From Pseudomonas sp. G34 (GTDB taxonomy: Bacteria > Pseudomonadota > Gammaproteobacteria > Pseudomonadales > Pseudomonadaceae): a stretch of DNA of 64,000 nt. Under the pieces are notes generated by a model. The model was not told the DNA's origin. It saw only the letters and a program-made list of their open reading frames with translations, and did no database searches. This document shows, piece by piece, positions 41,401 to 51,206 of this stretch. The translations under genes were made by a program, and so were the position numbers. The stretch's first letter is position 1; each line of letters opens with the position of its first letter. The stretch is taken from the NCBI RefSeq assembly GCF_031119625.1, contig NZ_JAVHZV010000009.1, positions 434,001 to 498,000 on the forward strand, written 5' to 3'.

Positions 41401-44400
41401 GTGGATGAGAGCGGGCAGGCGCCGCAGAGCGTCAGCGAGGTGCTGTTGGCGCGGCTGTGGTGCCAGGTGCTGGGTTGCGCCTCGGTCGGGCGCCAGGAGG
41501 ATTTCTTCGCCCTCGGCGGCGACTCGATTCTCAGCCTGCAACTGATTGGCCTGGCCGCGCGCGAAGGGCTGCGCCTGCAACCGCGCGATGTGCTGGAACA
41601 ATCGACCCTGGCGGGCATGGCAGCAAGTGCCGACTGCCGTGCGCAGCCGCGTCTGGCCAGCATTCTGGCGGCCTTCCGCGAACTGCTCGGCCAGCCGCAA
41701 CTGGGGCTGGACGACGACTTCTTCGCCGCTGGTGGTGATTCGATTCTCAGCCTGCAACTGATCGCCCGGTTGCGCCAGGCCGAACTGCGCCTGATGCCGC
41801 GCCAGTTGCTGGAAAATCCCACGCCGCGACAACTGGCGGCTGCGCTGGAGCCAGCGCCTGCCACCCGCAACGAGCCGGCAGCGGCGCCGCCAGCACAGGT
41901 CAGCGCCGTGGCGCGCCTGTCCCATGCCCAGGAGCGGCTGTGGTTTATGCAGCAGCTCGAACCGGAGGCGACCGCCTACAACGTCACGCAACTGCTGGCC
42001 TTGCACGGCGAACTGGACGTACCCCGCCTGCGCAGTGCCTGCCTGAGCCTGATCGACCGTCACGAAGCCCTGCGTTGCCGCTTCTTCGAGGACAACGGGC
42101 AGGTGCGTCAGCGTCTGGACGCGGCGCCCGAGACCAGCTTCGTCCTGCACGATCTGCGTGCAGCGTCGGCAGAGGCGCGCGAGGCGGCGATTGCCCAGGC
42201 CGCGCAGCGGGTGTTCGACCTGGCCCAGGGGCCGCTGGTGGCCATCGACCTGTTTCAGTTCGCGGAGGACGACTATCGCTTGCTGTTCAATGCCCACCAT
42301 ATCGCCGTGGACGGTTGGTCCATGGGGCTGCTGGTACAGGATCTGGCCAGTCTCTACGAAGATCGCCAGGCGGCGCCGGCCACGGGCCTGCTGCAAGTGA
42401 TCGAAGCGCAGCGCCAGACGCTGGAAGGGAATGCCGGCCAGGCACTGCTGGATTACTGGCAGCAGCGCCTGCAGGGCTTGAGTGATGAGCCGCTGACCCT
42501 CAGCGAAACCCCGCGCCCGGCGCTGCAGACGTATGCCGGCGCCCGTGAGCAGTTCCCTTTGCCGGGCGAGCTGACCTCGGCAGTCGCGGCCCGTGCCAGG
42601 CAGCTCGGGGTGACCCCCTTCGTGCTGTATTTCGCCGCGCAGCAACTGCTGCTGTGGAAACATTCCGGGCGCCGCGATTTCGCCATCGGCCTGCCGGTGT
42701 CCGGGCGCGAGGCGGCGGACAGCCAGGCGCTGGTCGGCCTGTTCGTCAACACCCTGGCCTACCGCGTGCAGCTCGACGAGCTGGAAATCCTGGAGCATTT
42801 CCTGCAACGCCTTGGCCAGCGCCTGACGGATGACCGCGCCCACGAGCAACTGCCGTTCGAGCGCCTGCTCGAGGTGCTTCAGGTGGAGCGCAGCCTCGAC
42901 CGCACGCCCTTGTTCCAGACCCTGTTCAACTACCAGGTCGATCACCTCGGCGAGCGCAATCTGCACCTGCCAGGCGTTACGGTCGCGCCGCTGGCATTGC
43001 CGCAGGGTGCGATCAGCGCCAAGTTCGACCTTACCTTCAACCTGTTCAGCCAGGGCCGTGGCGAGGAGGCCAGCAGCCAACTGATCGTCGAATATGCCAC
43101 TGCGCTGTTCGACCCGGCGCGCATCCAGTGCCTGGTGGACGATTACCTGGGCGTGCTGGCCAGCCTGGCGCATCTGGATCTGCAGCGGCCGCTGCTGGAC
43201 TTGCCCTTGGCGTCGGTCCAGCGCCTGTCACGTGCTGGCGACGCTGCCGAGCTGGATGTCGAGGCGGATTTCGTGACCCGCTTCGAAGTGCAGGCCGCCT
43301 TGCATCCCCAGCGCACCGCGCTGTTCTGCCGCGACCGGCAACTGAGCTATGGGCAGTTGCAGGCGCAGGCCAACCAGCTTGCGCACTGGCTGCTGAGCCA
43401 GGGTGTAACGGCGGAATCGACTGTTGCCTTCTGCCTGCCGCGCGACGAGCGCCTGCTGATCTGCCTGCTGGGCATCCAGAAGGCCGGGGCGCAGTACCTG
43501 CCGCTCGACCTCCGCCATCCGCCTGCGCGGCAGGCGGCCATCCTGCAGCGGGCACGACCGCACCTGTTGCTGTGCGAACGTGAGGATGAGCACTTCCCGG
43601 CCGAGCTGCGTTGTCAGCGTTGGCAGGATCTGGCCTTGTCGGCGCAGCCGGTCGATTCCCCGGCGTTGCCGAGGCACCTGCAGCAACTGGCCTACACCCT
43701 CTATACCTCCGGCTCCACCGGGCAGCCCAAGGGCGTGCAGATCAGCCGGGGCAACTTCGCCAACTTCCTCCTGGCGATGGAGCGCGCCTTGCCGCTGGAC
43801 GGCGTGCAGTGCTATCTGGCGTTGACCACCGTGACCTTCGATATCAGCGGCCTGGAGCTGTGCCTGCCGCTCGTGCGTGGCGGCAGCGTGGTGCTGGCCG
43901 ATGACGAGCAACGCCAGGACCCGCTGCTGCTGGGGCAACTGATCCGTGAGCGTGAGGTGGAGCTGATCCAGGCCACCCCGGCGACCTGGGCCATGCTGCT
44001 GCAGGGCAACCGCCAGGTGCTGGCCGGGCGCATCGCCCTGGCCGGTGGCGAGGCCCTGGCGGCGGAAATGGCGGGCGAGCTGAAGCAACTCGTCGGCTGC
44101 CTGATCAACGTCTACGGGCCGACCGAGACCAGTGTCTGGTCGACCCAGGCGCCGGTAAATGAGCTGAGCCAGCCGGTGGTGCCCATTGGCCGGCCGCTGC
44201 TCAACACCCGTTGCCATGTGCTCGACGAACACCTCTGCGAAGTACCGCCGGGCCGTGTTGGCGAGTTGTATATCGCTGGTGAAGGACTGGCCCGTGGTTA
44301 TGCCGGGCAGCCGGGATTGACCTCCGAGCGTTTTATCGCCGACCCGTTCGGCGGCGCTGGCGGGCGCCTGTACCGCACCGGCGATCTGGCGCGCTGGCAG

Positions 44401-47400
44401 GCTGATGGACAGTTGTACTACCTGGGCCGCAGCGACGATCAGATCAAGCTGCGCGGCTTCCGTATCGAGCTGGGCGAGATCGAGGCGGCTTTGCTCAGCC
44501 ATCCAGGGGTCGCCCAAGCGGTAGTGGCGGTGCAGGGCGAGCACCTGGCCGCGTTCTGGGTCGTGCAGCCTGGTGCCGAGCCGAGCGCAGACGAGCTGCG
44601 TGAACATCTGCAGGCACGCCTGCCGGTTTATATGCTGCCGACCCATCTGCAAGCGCTGCCGACCTTGCCGCTTAACAGCAATGGCAAGGTGGATCGCAAG
44701 CAATTGCCACAGATGAGCAGCGCGCCTCGGAAGGCAGGCAGCGAGCAGCGGCCGATGAGCGCCAGCGAGACCCTGCTGAGCGAGCTCTGGGCGCAGGTGC
44801 TGCAGCTCGAGCAGGTACCGCTTGATGGGCATTTCTTCCAGCTCGGCGGGCACTCGCTGATGGCCGCGCAGGTGCGTTCGCGGCTGCGCGAGCAGGGTTT
44901 CGAGGTGCCGCTGCGCTGGCTGTTCGAGACGCCCGTGCTGACGGAGCTGGCAGCACGCCTGGAGACCCAGGCCGCCGCCATCGACCCGGCCACATTGAGC
45001 ATCGCGCGGGTCGATCAGCACATCGACCAGCCGCTGTCGCCTGCGCAGCAACGGGTCTGGCTGATGCAGCAACTGCAGCCGGACGACAGCAGCTTCAACA
45101 TGAGTAGCAACGTGCGCCTGCGTGGCCAGCTCGATGTCGAGGCGTTGCAGCGAGCCTTGCAGCGCGTGGTACGGCGCCATGCGATCCTGCGCACTACCTA
45201 CCATCAGCAGCAGGGCGAGGCGCGCCAGCGTATCCATGCGCAGTCGGCGCTGACGCTGCAGGTGGAGAGCAGCAGTGAAACCCGGTGGGCCCAGGCGGCT
45301 CATGAACTGGCCACGCGCCCGTTCGACCTGAGCGTGGAGGCGCCGCTGCGCGCGGTGCTCTATCGCCTGGGCGAGCAGGAGCATGTGCTGCAACTGGTGC
45401 TGCACCATATCGCCTCCGATGGCTGGTCCGGCTCGGTGCTGATCGGTGAACTGGTGGAAGGTTACGAGGCCTATAGCCAGGGCCTGGCACCCGTGGAGCA
45501 CGAACTGGCGATCCAGTACGTCGACTATGCCGCCTGGCAGGGTTCGCCGGCGCTGCGTGCCCGTCAGCGCCAGGGCCAGCAGTTCTGGCAACGTACCCTG
45601 GCCGGCATACCAGGCCAGGTGCCCTTGCCGTTCGACTTCCAGCGTGGCGAGCGCGATGGCAGCGGTGGCGCGGCATTGGACTTCCAGTTGCCGGCGGCGA
45701 CGCTGGCACGCCTGGAGGCCTTGCAGCGGGACAGCGGCCTGTCGCTGTTCATGCTGCTGCTGACCGTGTATGCCGCCGTGTTGCAGCGTGAAACCCAGGG
45801 CCGCGATCTGGTCATTGGCACCGACGTGGCCAACCGCGAACACCCGGCCACCGAGGCGCTGATCGGCTTCTTCGTCAATCTGTTGGCCTTGCGCATCCGC
45901 GTGCAACCGGAGCTGAGTTTCCGTGAGCAGGCGGCGCTGGTGCGCGATGTCTGCCTGGATGCCTTCGCCTGGCAGGACACGCCATTCGAGCAGGTGGTGG
46001 AATGCCTCGACCTGCCGCGCGTGGCCAACCAGCACCCGCTGCTGCAGACCCTCTTCGTGCTGGACAACACGCCGCGTCAGCCGCGCCGCCTCGGCGACCT
46101 CGAGGTAACGCCGCTGACGGGCGAACAGCAACACTCCAAGTTCGACATGGCGCTGTTCGCCAGTGCCGACGGCGATGCCCTCAGCCTGCGCTGGGTGTAC
46201 CGCACCAGCCTGTTCCGCCCTGCCACCATCGAGCGTTTGCGCGACAGCTTCCTGGCGCTGCTCGACGCTGCGCTGGGCGCGCCGGACAGCCCCATCGATG
46301 CCTTATCACTGCCTTCCAAGGGAGCCGCTGCCATGTCCACCCCCACGGACAACCCGATGCAACGCAAGATGAGCAAGCTCGGCAAGCTGCGCCAGAACGG
46401 CCCGGCTGCCGCTGCCACACCGATCGAAACCCGGCCGCTGCGTGCCGGCTCCAACTTCCCCCTGCTGGTGCAACTGCGCGAGCGCGAGCTGGCGCCAGCG
46501 GTGTGGGCCGAAGCCAATCGCGAGCAGGTGGAAAGCTGGCTGCGCGAACACGGCGGGATTCTTTTCCGCGGCTTCGATCTGCCCACCCCGGCAGCCTTCG
46601 AGCAGTTCTGCCAGGCCTTGTGCCCGGAGCTGTACGGCCAGTACGGCGATCTGCCGAAGAAGGAGGGCGGCAACAAGATCTACAAGTCCACGCCCTATCC
46701 GAAGGATCGCATGATCATGTTCCACAACGAGAGCGCCCACCAGCATCGCTGGCCGCGCCGCCAGTGGTTCTATTGCGAGACGCCGGCTGTCAGCGGCGGG
46801 GCCACGCCCATCGTCGACAGCCGTGAGGTGTACCGCGAGCTGCCGGCCTGGCTGCAGGCCAAGCTGTGTCACAAACAACTGATGTACGTGCGCAATTTCA
46901 GCGCCAGCCTGGATGTCAGCTGGCAGCACTTCTTCCAGACCGAGGAGCGTGCCGAGGCCGAACGCATCTGCCGTGAGGGTGGTATCGAATTCGAGTGGCG
47001 CGGTGCCAACGAGTTGCATACGCGCCAGGTGTGCCCGGCGGTGATCCTCCATCCGCTGACCGGCGATGCCAGTTTCTTCAACCAGATCCAGCTCTACCAC
47101 CCGGCGTTTCTCGATGCCGATATCCGTGAGCAATTCCTCAAGGGGCGCGATAGCGTCATGCCCCGGCAGGTGTTCTACGGTGATGGCAGCGAGCTGGAAG
47201 AGGCCGCCATCGAGGCGATCAACGCCGCCTACGAGCGTTGCGCGGTGCGCTTCGACTGGCAGCGCGGCGATGTGGTGATGCTCGACAACATGCTTGCCGC
47301 CCATGCCCGCGATCCCTTCGAGGGCGAACGGCGCATCGTCGTCGCCATGGGCGACATCTATCGCCGCGATCAGGTCGCAGCGGCACCGGCCACGGCCGAG

Positions 47401-47427
47401 CAAAACGCTCTGGAGATGACACCATGA
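38410..47427 (+). CDS. NRPS 3: C-A(Asp)-T-T-C-A(Gly-like)-T-C fused to a beta-hydroxylase
   Basis: This is a 3005-residue protein. Module 5: C (HHVAYDA near 183), A (507-993) reading DLTKIGHVGK, an aspartate code, and two tandem carriers (near 1031 and 1102). Module 6: C (HHIAVDG near 1295), A (1620-2100) reading DILQLGVVWK, close to the glycine code, and T near 2140. A further intact condensation domain follows (HHIASDG near 2332) with no A domain after it. Instead, residues 2641-3005 are a complete TauD-type Fe(II)/2-oxoglutarate hydroxylase (His2772, Glu2774 in FHNESAH; His2965 in AAHARDP). Fused enzymes like this are reported to make L-threo-beta-hydroxyaspartate. The terminal C domain probably serves the Asp module on NRPS 4. 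Confidence 0.93.
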   Translation: MNATNQQAFVEIAQRLASLPADKKQLFRQRLAEKGIDSWRLPIVPAADASAPLAQAQLRFLSAEALSSRALYNLCSVLRFDGRLDLACLQQAMQQLVERHAILRTRYLVDAEGRLQAHCEPWTAGLPAVEPLPPQAVADPQQWCADEYDRQLAEPFELSHEMPWRWRVFSDAEQGSTWLFFTIHHVAYDAWSAQQLTRELAEGYRALSLGEPAQLPPLSIQYADYAAWEHEWLASDACRQQLDYWRNQLAEAPGPLALPYDHPRPPANQRRHSGAVKVRELPAALSAQVDAAIREQGVTLYIFGLTAFACLLARYSGERDLCLGTSVAQRDRPELAPLIGPLLNTLVIRQRLEDDPDFHSALLRTRDSVAAAFDQQTLPFEKVLEALDRPRSSPLFQAMFVQVELPESRSLSLPGVSVEVLDPPQRHARFDLTLRLVRSADQRLRCELEYSDELFEAATIEQLLDDLQAILQDASGNPAQRLSALRLASPRSELQGPALDAAVEPLDRQVQQWAVRTPQAPALCEARQTLTYGELGNAVQALALRLAEQGVGPGQVVALCMPRSAEQVLAMLACWQRGATCLFLDPAQPVQRLQQLLQSSAASLLLTLAEAPALNGAVARLQLSAADLAAPAPQQPVASLSQREQAAYLIYTSGSTGQPKGVLVSHANLAHYAAAVSQRLQASAGSRWATLATVAADLGLTCVFAALHSGDPLILPEAALAFDPPGWADFLAQHPVDCLKIAPSHLRGLLALDDAQRVLPRQLLILGGEGFDAALFARIRELAPELRVFNHYGPSETTVGVVCGEVTEAGQGAYLPLGQPLAGAELRIVDAAGQPVPRGVAGELLIGGPQVALGYLGQPEATAAAFIEDAGRRFYRSGDRVRLDHHGRLAFLGRQDDQVKIRGFRVEPGEVSAWLGRQSRVRDAAVLAREIQGRLQLVAYVAPRLSADELSAIQAQARAQLPEPLQPSYWSSLDALPLTANGKLDRRALPEPQTSVVVDESGQAPQSVSEVLLARLWCQVLGCASVGRQEDFFALGGDSILSLQLIGLAAREGLRLQPRDVLEQSTLAGMAASADCRAQPRLASILAAFRELLGQPQLGLDDDFFAAGGDSILSLQLIARLRQAELRLMPRQLLENPTPRQLAAALEPAPATRNEPAAAPPAQVSAVARLSHAQERLWFMQQLEPEATAYNVTQLLALHGELDVPRLRSACLSLIDRHEALRCRFFEDNGQVRQRLDAAPETSFVLHDLRAASAEAREAAIAQAAQRVFDLAQGPLVAIDLFQFAEDDYRLLFNAHHIAVDGWSMGLLVQDLASLYEDRQAAPATGLLQVIEAQRQTLEGNAGQALLDYWQQRLQGLSDEPLTLSETPRPALQTYAGAREQFPLPGELTSAVAARARQLGVTPFVLYFAAQQLLLWKHSGRRDFAIGLPVSGREAADSQALVGLFVNTLAYRVQLDELEILEHFLQRLGQRLTDDRAHEQLPFERLLEVLQVERSLDRTPLFQTLFNYQVDHLGERNLHLPGVTVAPLALPQGAISAKFDLTFNLFSQGRGEEASSQLIVEYATALFDPARIQCLVDDYLGVLASLAHLDLQRPLLDLPLASVQRLSRAGDAAELDVEADFVTRFEVQAALHPQRTALFCRDRQLSYGQLQAQANQLAHWLLSQGVTAESTVAFCLPRDERLLICLLGIQKAGAQYLPLDLRHPPARQAAILQRARPHLLLCEREDEHFPAELRCQRWQDLALSAQPVDSPALPRHLQQLAYTLYTSGSTGQPKGVQISRGNFANFLLAMERALPLDGVQCYLALTTVTFDISGLELCLPLVRGGSVVLADDEQRQDPLLLGQLIREREVELIQATPATWAMLLQGNRQVLAGRIALAGGEALAAEMAGELKQLVGCLINVYGPTETSVWSTQAPVNELSQPVVPIGRPLLNTRCHVLDEHLCEVPPGRVGELYIAGEGLARGYAGQPGLTSERFIADPFGGAGGRLYRTGDLARWQADGQLYYLGRSDDQIKLRGFRIELGEIEAALLSHPGVAQAVVAVQGEHLAAFWVVQPGAEPSADELREHLQARLPVYMLPTHLQALPTLPLNSNGKVDRKQLPQMSSAPRKAGSEQRPMSASETLLSELWAQVLQLEQVPLDGHFFQLGGHSLMAAQVRSRLREQGFEVPLRWLFETPVLTELAARLETQAAAIDPATLSIARVDQHIDQPLSPAQQRVWLMQQLQPDDSSFNMSSNVRLRGQLDVEALQRALQRVVRRHAILRTTYHQQQGEARQRIHAQSALTLQVESSSETRWAQAAHELATRPFDLSVEAPLRAVLYRLGEQEHVLQLVLHHIASDGWSGSVLIGELVEGYEAYSQGLAPVEHELAIQYVDYAAWQGSPALRARQRQGQQFWQRTLAGIPGQVPLPFDFQRGERDGSGGAALDFQLPAATLARLEALQRDSGLSLFMLLLTVYAAVLQRETQGRDLVIGTDVANREHPATEALIGFFVNLLALRIRVQPELSFREQAALVRDVCLDAFAWQDTPFEQVVECLDLPRVANQHPLLQTLFVLDNTPRQPRRLGDLEVTPLTGEQQHSKFDMALFASADGDALSLRWVYRTSLFRPATIERLRDSFLALLDAALGAPDSPIDALSLPSKGAAAMSTPTDNPMQRKMSKLGKLRQNGPAAAATPIETRPLRAGSNFPLLVQLRERELAPAVWAEANREQVESWLREHGGILFRGFDLPTPAAFEQFCQALCPELYGQYGDLPKKEGGNKIYKSTPYPKDRMIMFHNESAHQHRWPRRQWFYCETPAVSGGATPIVDSREVYRELPAWLQAKLCHKQLMYVRNFSASLDVSWQHFFQTEERAEAERICREGGIEFEWRGANELHTRQVCPAVILHPLTGDASFFNQIQLYHPAFLDADIREQFLKGRDSVMPRQVFYGDGSELEEAAIEAINAAYERCAVRFDWQRGDVVMLDNMLAAHARDPFEGERRIVVAMGDIYRRDQVAAAPATAEQNALEMTP

Positions 47428-50400
47428 TGGACCTTGGTCTGCCGCTTTCCCCGGCCCAGAAACAACTGGCCGAAGCCAATCCGCAGGGGTATCGCTGGGT
47501 GCGCATGGCGCTCGCCGGTGTTGCCCCGGAGCGGGTCGAACAACGTCTGCGTGATCTGCTGAACAGCCATGAAGCGCTGCGCTTGCGCTACCAGCGCCCA
47601 CTCGGCGCCACAGGCCTGCGCCAGCGCGTGGCCGAGCCGGGCGAGTTGCGCCTGGACTGGCGCCAGGCCGCTGCCGGCACCGATGCGGCGGCCTGGCAGC
47701 GCGACGCCCAGGCCCAGTGCCAGGCGCAGCAGCCCGACCTGCTGGCCTGGTGGCGCGACGAGCAGCTATGGCTGGCACTGCCGGCCTACTCGCTGGACCT
47801 GCGCAGCCTCGAGCAACTGCGCCGTGAGCTGCTGGGGCAGGGCGCGGCACCGCAGGCCGAACCGATGCAGTACAGCGATTACGCCGAGTGGATCGCCAGC
47901 CTGCAACTGGACGAAGACGCCGAGCAGGGCATGCAGTTCTGGCGCAACCTGGCCTTGCAGGAGGTGCCGGGGCTGCGCCTGATCGAACGCTATGGCATGG
48001 CCAGCGGTGCCCGTGGCTGCGTGCAGCAGCTGCTCGAACCTGCCTTGTGCGGTGCCGTGCAGGCACTGGCCAAGGGCGAGGCGCTGGCCGTCGAGCCGCT
48101 CGCCCTGGCAGCCTGGGGTGCCTTGCTCGGCCGCCTGAACGGTCAGCGCCATGCGCAACTGGGCCTGCAGCACGACCCGCGTGACGACTATGAGGAACTG
48201 CAGGGCGCCTACGGGCTGTTCGAGCAGACCCTGCCCATGCAGGTGCATCTGTCCGAGCACGCCAGTTGGGTCAGCCTGGCCCGGCAACTGGCCCGGCAAC
48301 TGGAAAACGCCGTGCTCTGGCAGGAGTACCTCGGCCAGGCCGAGCTGCTGCCGGAGTGGCGCGCCAGCTATCAGGCCGGGCTGCGCGTGCAGCATCTGGC
48401 CGAGGTACCGGCGCTGCAGGCCCTGTCGCTCGACACACCGGTGGAGCTGCAACTGCACTGGCTGCTGGATGAGTCCGGCCAGGGCCAGTTGGCGCTGGTG
48501 TACGACACCGGGCTGTATCGCCGTGAGCAGATGCAACTCCTGCTGCGCCGCTACGCGCATTGGATCGGCCAGCTGCTGCAGGCACCGCAAGCGCCGCTGG
48601 ACAGCCTGGATACCTTGCTGGCGGAAGAGGCGCAGCCGGTGGCGACTGGCGGAGAGCTACCAGCGGACATGGATATCGTCGAGCGCTTCCGTGCCCATGC
48701 GCGCAACCAGCCGCACAGCCCGGCGCTGCGCGATGGTCGGTGGGTGCTGTCTTACGCGGAGCTGGACGAGCTGAGCGAGCGGGTGGCCGGCAGCCTGCAG
48801 CAGGCCGGCGTTGGCCCGGATCAGGTGGTGGCGCTGCTGCTGCCGCGCGGCGCGCAGATGCTGGTGGCCATGCTGGCCTGCTTCAAGGCCGGTGCGGCCT
48901 ACCTGCCGCTGGATCCGGCGCTGCCACCGCTACGCCTGGCCAGCATTCTTGACGATGCCAGACCAGCGCTTGTGCTGTATCTGGATGAGCTGACAATGGC
49001 CTGCGAGGTGCCCAGCCTGGCCTGGTCGCAGGCCAGCAGCGCTGCGCCACTCGCGGCGCCTGTAGCCAGCGCGCCGCAGCACCTGGCCTATGTGCTCTAC
49101 ACCTCGGGAACCAGCGGCAAGCCCAAGGGCGTGCAGATCGAGCAGGGGCAGCTACGCCACTATGCGAGCCAGATCACCCATGCCCTGGATTTGCCGGCCG
49201 GTGCTCACTACGGGCTGGTGTCCTCGCTGCTCGCCGACCTGGGCAACACCGTGCTGTACCCGGCCTGGTTGCAGGGCGGCTGCGTGCACCTGCTGAGCCA
49301 GGCCAGCGTCACCGATGCACAGGCCTTCGCCGAGGAGCTGCGCGAGCATCCGCTGGATGTGCTGAAGATCGTTCCGTCGCACCTGGAAGCCTTGATCGGC
49401 GAGCATCCGCTGGAGGGCGTGCTGCCCCGTCAGGTACTGGTGCTTGGCGGCGAATCGGTGGGTGAGAGCCTGCTGGCGCGCCTTGTACAGGCAGCAGCTG
49501 GCTGCCGCCTGTACAACCACTACGGGCCGAGCGAAACCACGGTCGGCGTGCTCTGGCGCGCCATCGATATCGAGCAGGGGGCGAGCGGCACGGCCCTGAA
49601 CCAGGTGCTCGGCAACAACCGCATCTACCTGCTCGACGAACAACAGCGCCCCGTGCCCTGCGGGCAGGCGGGCGAGCTGTGCGTGGCCGGGGCGAGTGTC
49701 GGCCGTGGCTACCTGGGCAATGTCGGTAGCTCGGCATTCGGCCAGGACCCGCTGTCCGGCGCGCGCCTGTATCGCACCGGCGACCTGGCGTTGCGCCAGG
49801 CCGATGGCGCCTTGCGCATCCTCGGGCGCAATGATCAGCAGGTGAAGATTCGCGGTTTCCGTCTGGAACTGGCGGAGGTCGAACAGGCACTACGTGACCT
49901 GCCGGGCGTGCAACAGGCGGCGGTGCTGCTCGATGGCGAACGCCTGCTGGCCTTCATCGTGGAGGAGGAGGGGCAGAGTCGGGCAGCGAACCTGCTGCGC
50001 GATGACCTGGCCCAACAACTGCCGGACTACATGCTGCCCGCCGGCATCTTCGCCCTGAAAGCCCTGCCGCTGAACAGCAATGGCAAGCTGGATCGTCAGG
50101 CGCTGCTGGCGCGTGCCCGGCAGCGCATGCAGGGCGCGCGGGTTGCCCCGGTCGGCGAACTGGAAAGTGCGGTGTTGGAAATCTGGTGCCGTGTGCTGGG
50201 TGTCGAGGATCTCGGCGTGACCGATAACTTCTTCGCCATGGGCGGGCATTCCCTCGCGGCGATCAAGGTGGTGGCGCTGATTCGCGAGCAACTGGGGCTC
50301 AACCCGCCAACCAATCTGCTGTTCGAGCGGCAGACCGTGCGCGAGCTGGTGCAGAGCCTCGATCAGGGCGCGAGTGGCGAGGGCTGGCAGGTGCTGAACG

Positions 50401-51206
50401 AAGTGGCCGGTGACGCGCCTGCCTTGCTTCTGGTGCACGGCGCGGAAGGCCACCTGAAAGACTACCGACCGTTGCTGGCGCAACTGGGCGAAGGCCAGGC
50501 CGCTTATGGTTTGACGGCATTTGATGAGGGTTGGCAAAGCAGGGATCTGGACGCGCTGCTGCAGCGCTATGTGCAGAGCATTCCCGAGTCGCTCAAGCAG
50601 CGCCCGCTGGTGCTGCTCGGCTGGTGTCTGGCGTCGCGCCTGGCGCTGCTGTTGACGGCGCATCTGCAGGCCGCAGGCTTCAACGTCCAGGCCCTGGCGG
50701 TGGTGGATCATGATTCGCAGCGCAGCCTGGCGGGTGATGGCGACGAGGGGGGGCAGTTGCTCGCCGACCTGGTGTTCCTGTGTGGCAGCCGTGCGCGGCC
50801 GCTTGGCGATACCTTGCGCGAGCGGCTGGCCCGGCAACTGGTCGATTGCGATTATGCCGAGGGGGTGGCCCGCCTGCTGGCCGACGCCGAAGTGCGCGAG
50901 CATCTGCAATGGGAGGGTGCCGAGGCCGAGTTGCAGGCCGCGATGGTGCGCTACCGGACGATCAAGACGCGCCTGTACGAACAGGCTCTACCGATGGTCG
51001 ACGTGCCCATCTGGTTGTGGCGCAGCAATGCCCACGGCGACCTGCGCGCCGCCTGGCAGGCGCACACGCGCAAGGCGCTGCATTATCGGAGCCTGGATGT
51101 CGGCCATCATGCGATCCTTGCCGAGCCGCGCCTGAGTGCGGAGCTGTTGTCCTTGCTGGCGCCGAGCATTACGCCGCAACACCGAGCCGAGAGGGTATCG
51201 AACTGA
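47424..51206 (+). CDS. NRPS 4: interface-like domain - A(Asp) - T - Cys-type thioesterase
   Basis: This 1260-residue termination protein overlaps the NRPS 3 stop by 4 bp. Residues 1-410 are condensation-like but carry PAYSLDL (near 119) where HHxxxDG should be, so they cannot catalyse condensation. This fits the 'interface' domain proposed to dock a beta-hydroxylase on its Asp carrier. The adenylation domain (416-900) has YTSGTSGKPKG and specificity residues DLTKVGHVGK (aspartate). The carrier domain is near 934 (MGGHSLAAIK). The thioesterase (1000-1260) has GWCLAS, so Cys1068 replaces the nucleophilic Ser; a likely Asp (VVDHD) and His (VGHHAIL) complete the triad. It releases the peptide by hydrolysis or cyclisation. 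Confidence 0.92.
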   Translation: MMDLGLPLSPAQKQLAEANPQGYRWVRMALAGVAPERVEQRLRDLLNSHEALRLRYQRPLGATGLRQRVAEPGELRLDWRQAAAGTDAAAWQRDAQAQCQAQQPDLLAWWRDEQLWLALPAYSLDLRSLEQLRRELLGQGAAPQAEPMQYSDYAEWIASLQLDEDAEQGMQFWRNLALQEVPGLRLIERYGMASGARGCVQQLLEPALCGAVQALAKGEALAVEPLALAAWGALLGRLNGQRHAQLGLQHDPRDDYEELQGAYGLFEQTLPMQVHLSEHASWVSLARQLARQLENAVLWQEYLGQAELLPEWRASYQAGLRVQHLAEVPALQALSLDTPVELQLHWLLDESGQGQLALVYDTGLYRREQMQLLLRRYAHWIGQLLQAPQAPLDSLDTLLAEEAQPVATGGELPADMDIVERFRAHARNQPHSPALRDGRWVLSYAELDELSERVAGSLQQAGVGPDQVVALLLPRGAQMLVAMLACFKAGAAYLPLDPALPPLRLASILDDARPALVLYLDELTMACEVPSLAWSQASSAAPLAAPVASAPQHLAYVLYTSGTSGKPKGVQIEQGQLRHYASQITHALDLPAGAHYGLVSSLLADLGNTVLYPAWLQGGCVHLLSQASVTDAQAFAEELREHPLDVLKIVPSHLEALIGEHPLEGVLPRQVLVLGGESVGESLLARLVQAAAGCRLYNHYGPSETTVGVLWRAIDIEQGASGTALNQVLGNNRIYLLDEQQRPVPCGQAGELCVAGASVGRGYLGNVGSSAFGQDPLSGARLYRTGDLALRQADGALRILGRNDQQVKIRGFRLELAEVEQALRDLPGVQQAAVLLDGERLLAFIVEEEGQSRAANLLRDDLAQQLPDYMLPAGIFALKALPLNSNGKLDRQALLARARQRMQGARVAPVGELESAVLEIWCRVLGVEDLGVTDNFFAMGGHSLAAIKVVALIREQLGLNPPTNLLFERQTVRELVQSLDQGASGEGWQVLNEVAGDAPALLLVHGAEGHLKDYRPLLAQLGEGQAAYGLTAFDEGWQSRDLDALLQRYVQSIPESLKQRPLVLLGWCLASRLALLLTAHLQAAGFNVQALAVVDHDSQRSLAGDGDEGGQLLADLVFLCGSRARPLGDTLRERLARQLVDCDYAEGVARLLADAEVREHLQWEGAEAELQAAMVRYRTIKTRLYEQALPMVDVPIWLWRSNAHGDLRAAWQAHTRKALHYRSLDVGHHAILAEPRLSAELLSLLAPSITPQHRAERVSN

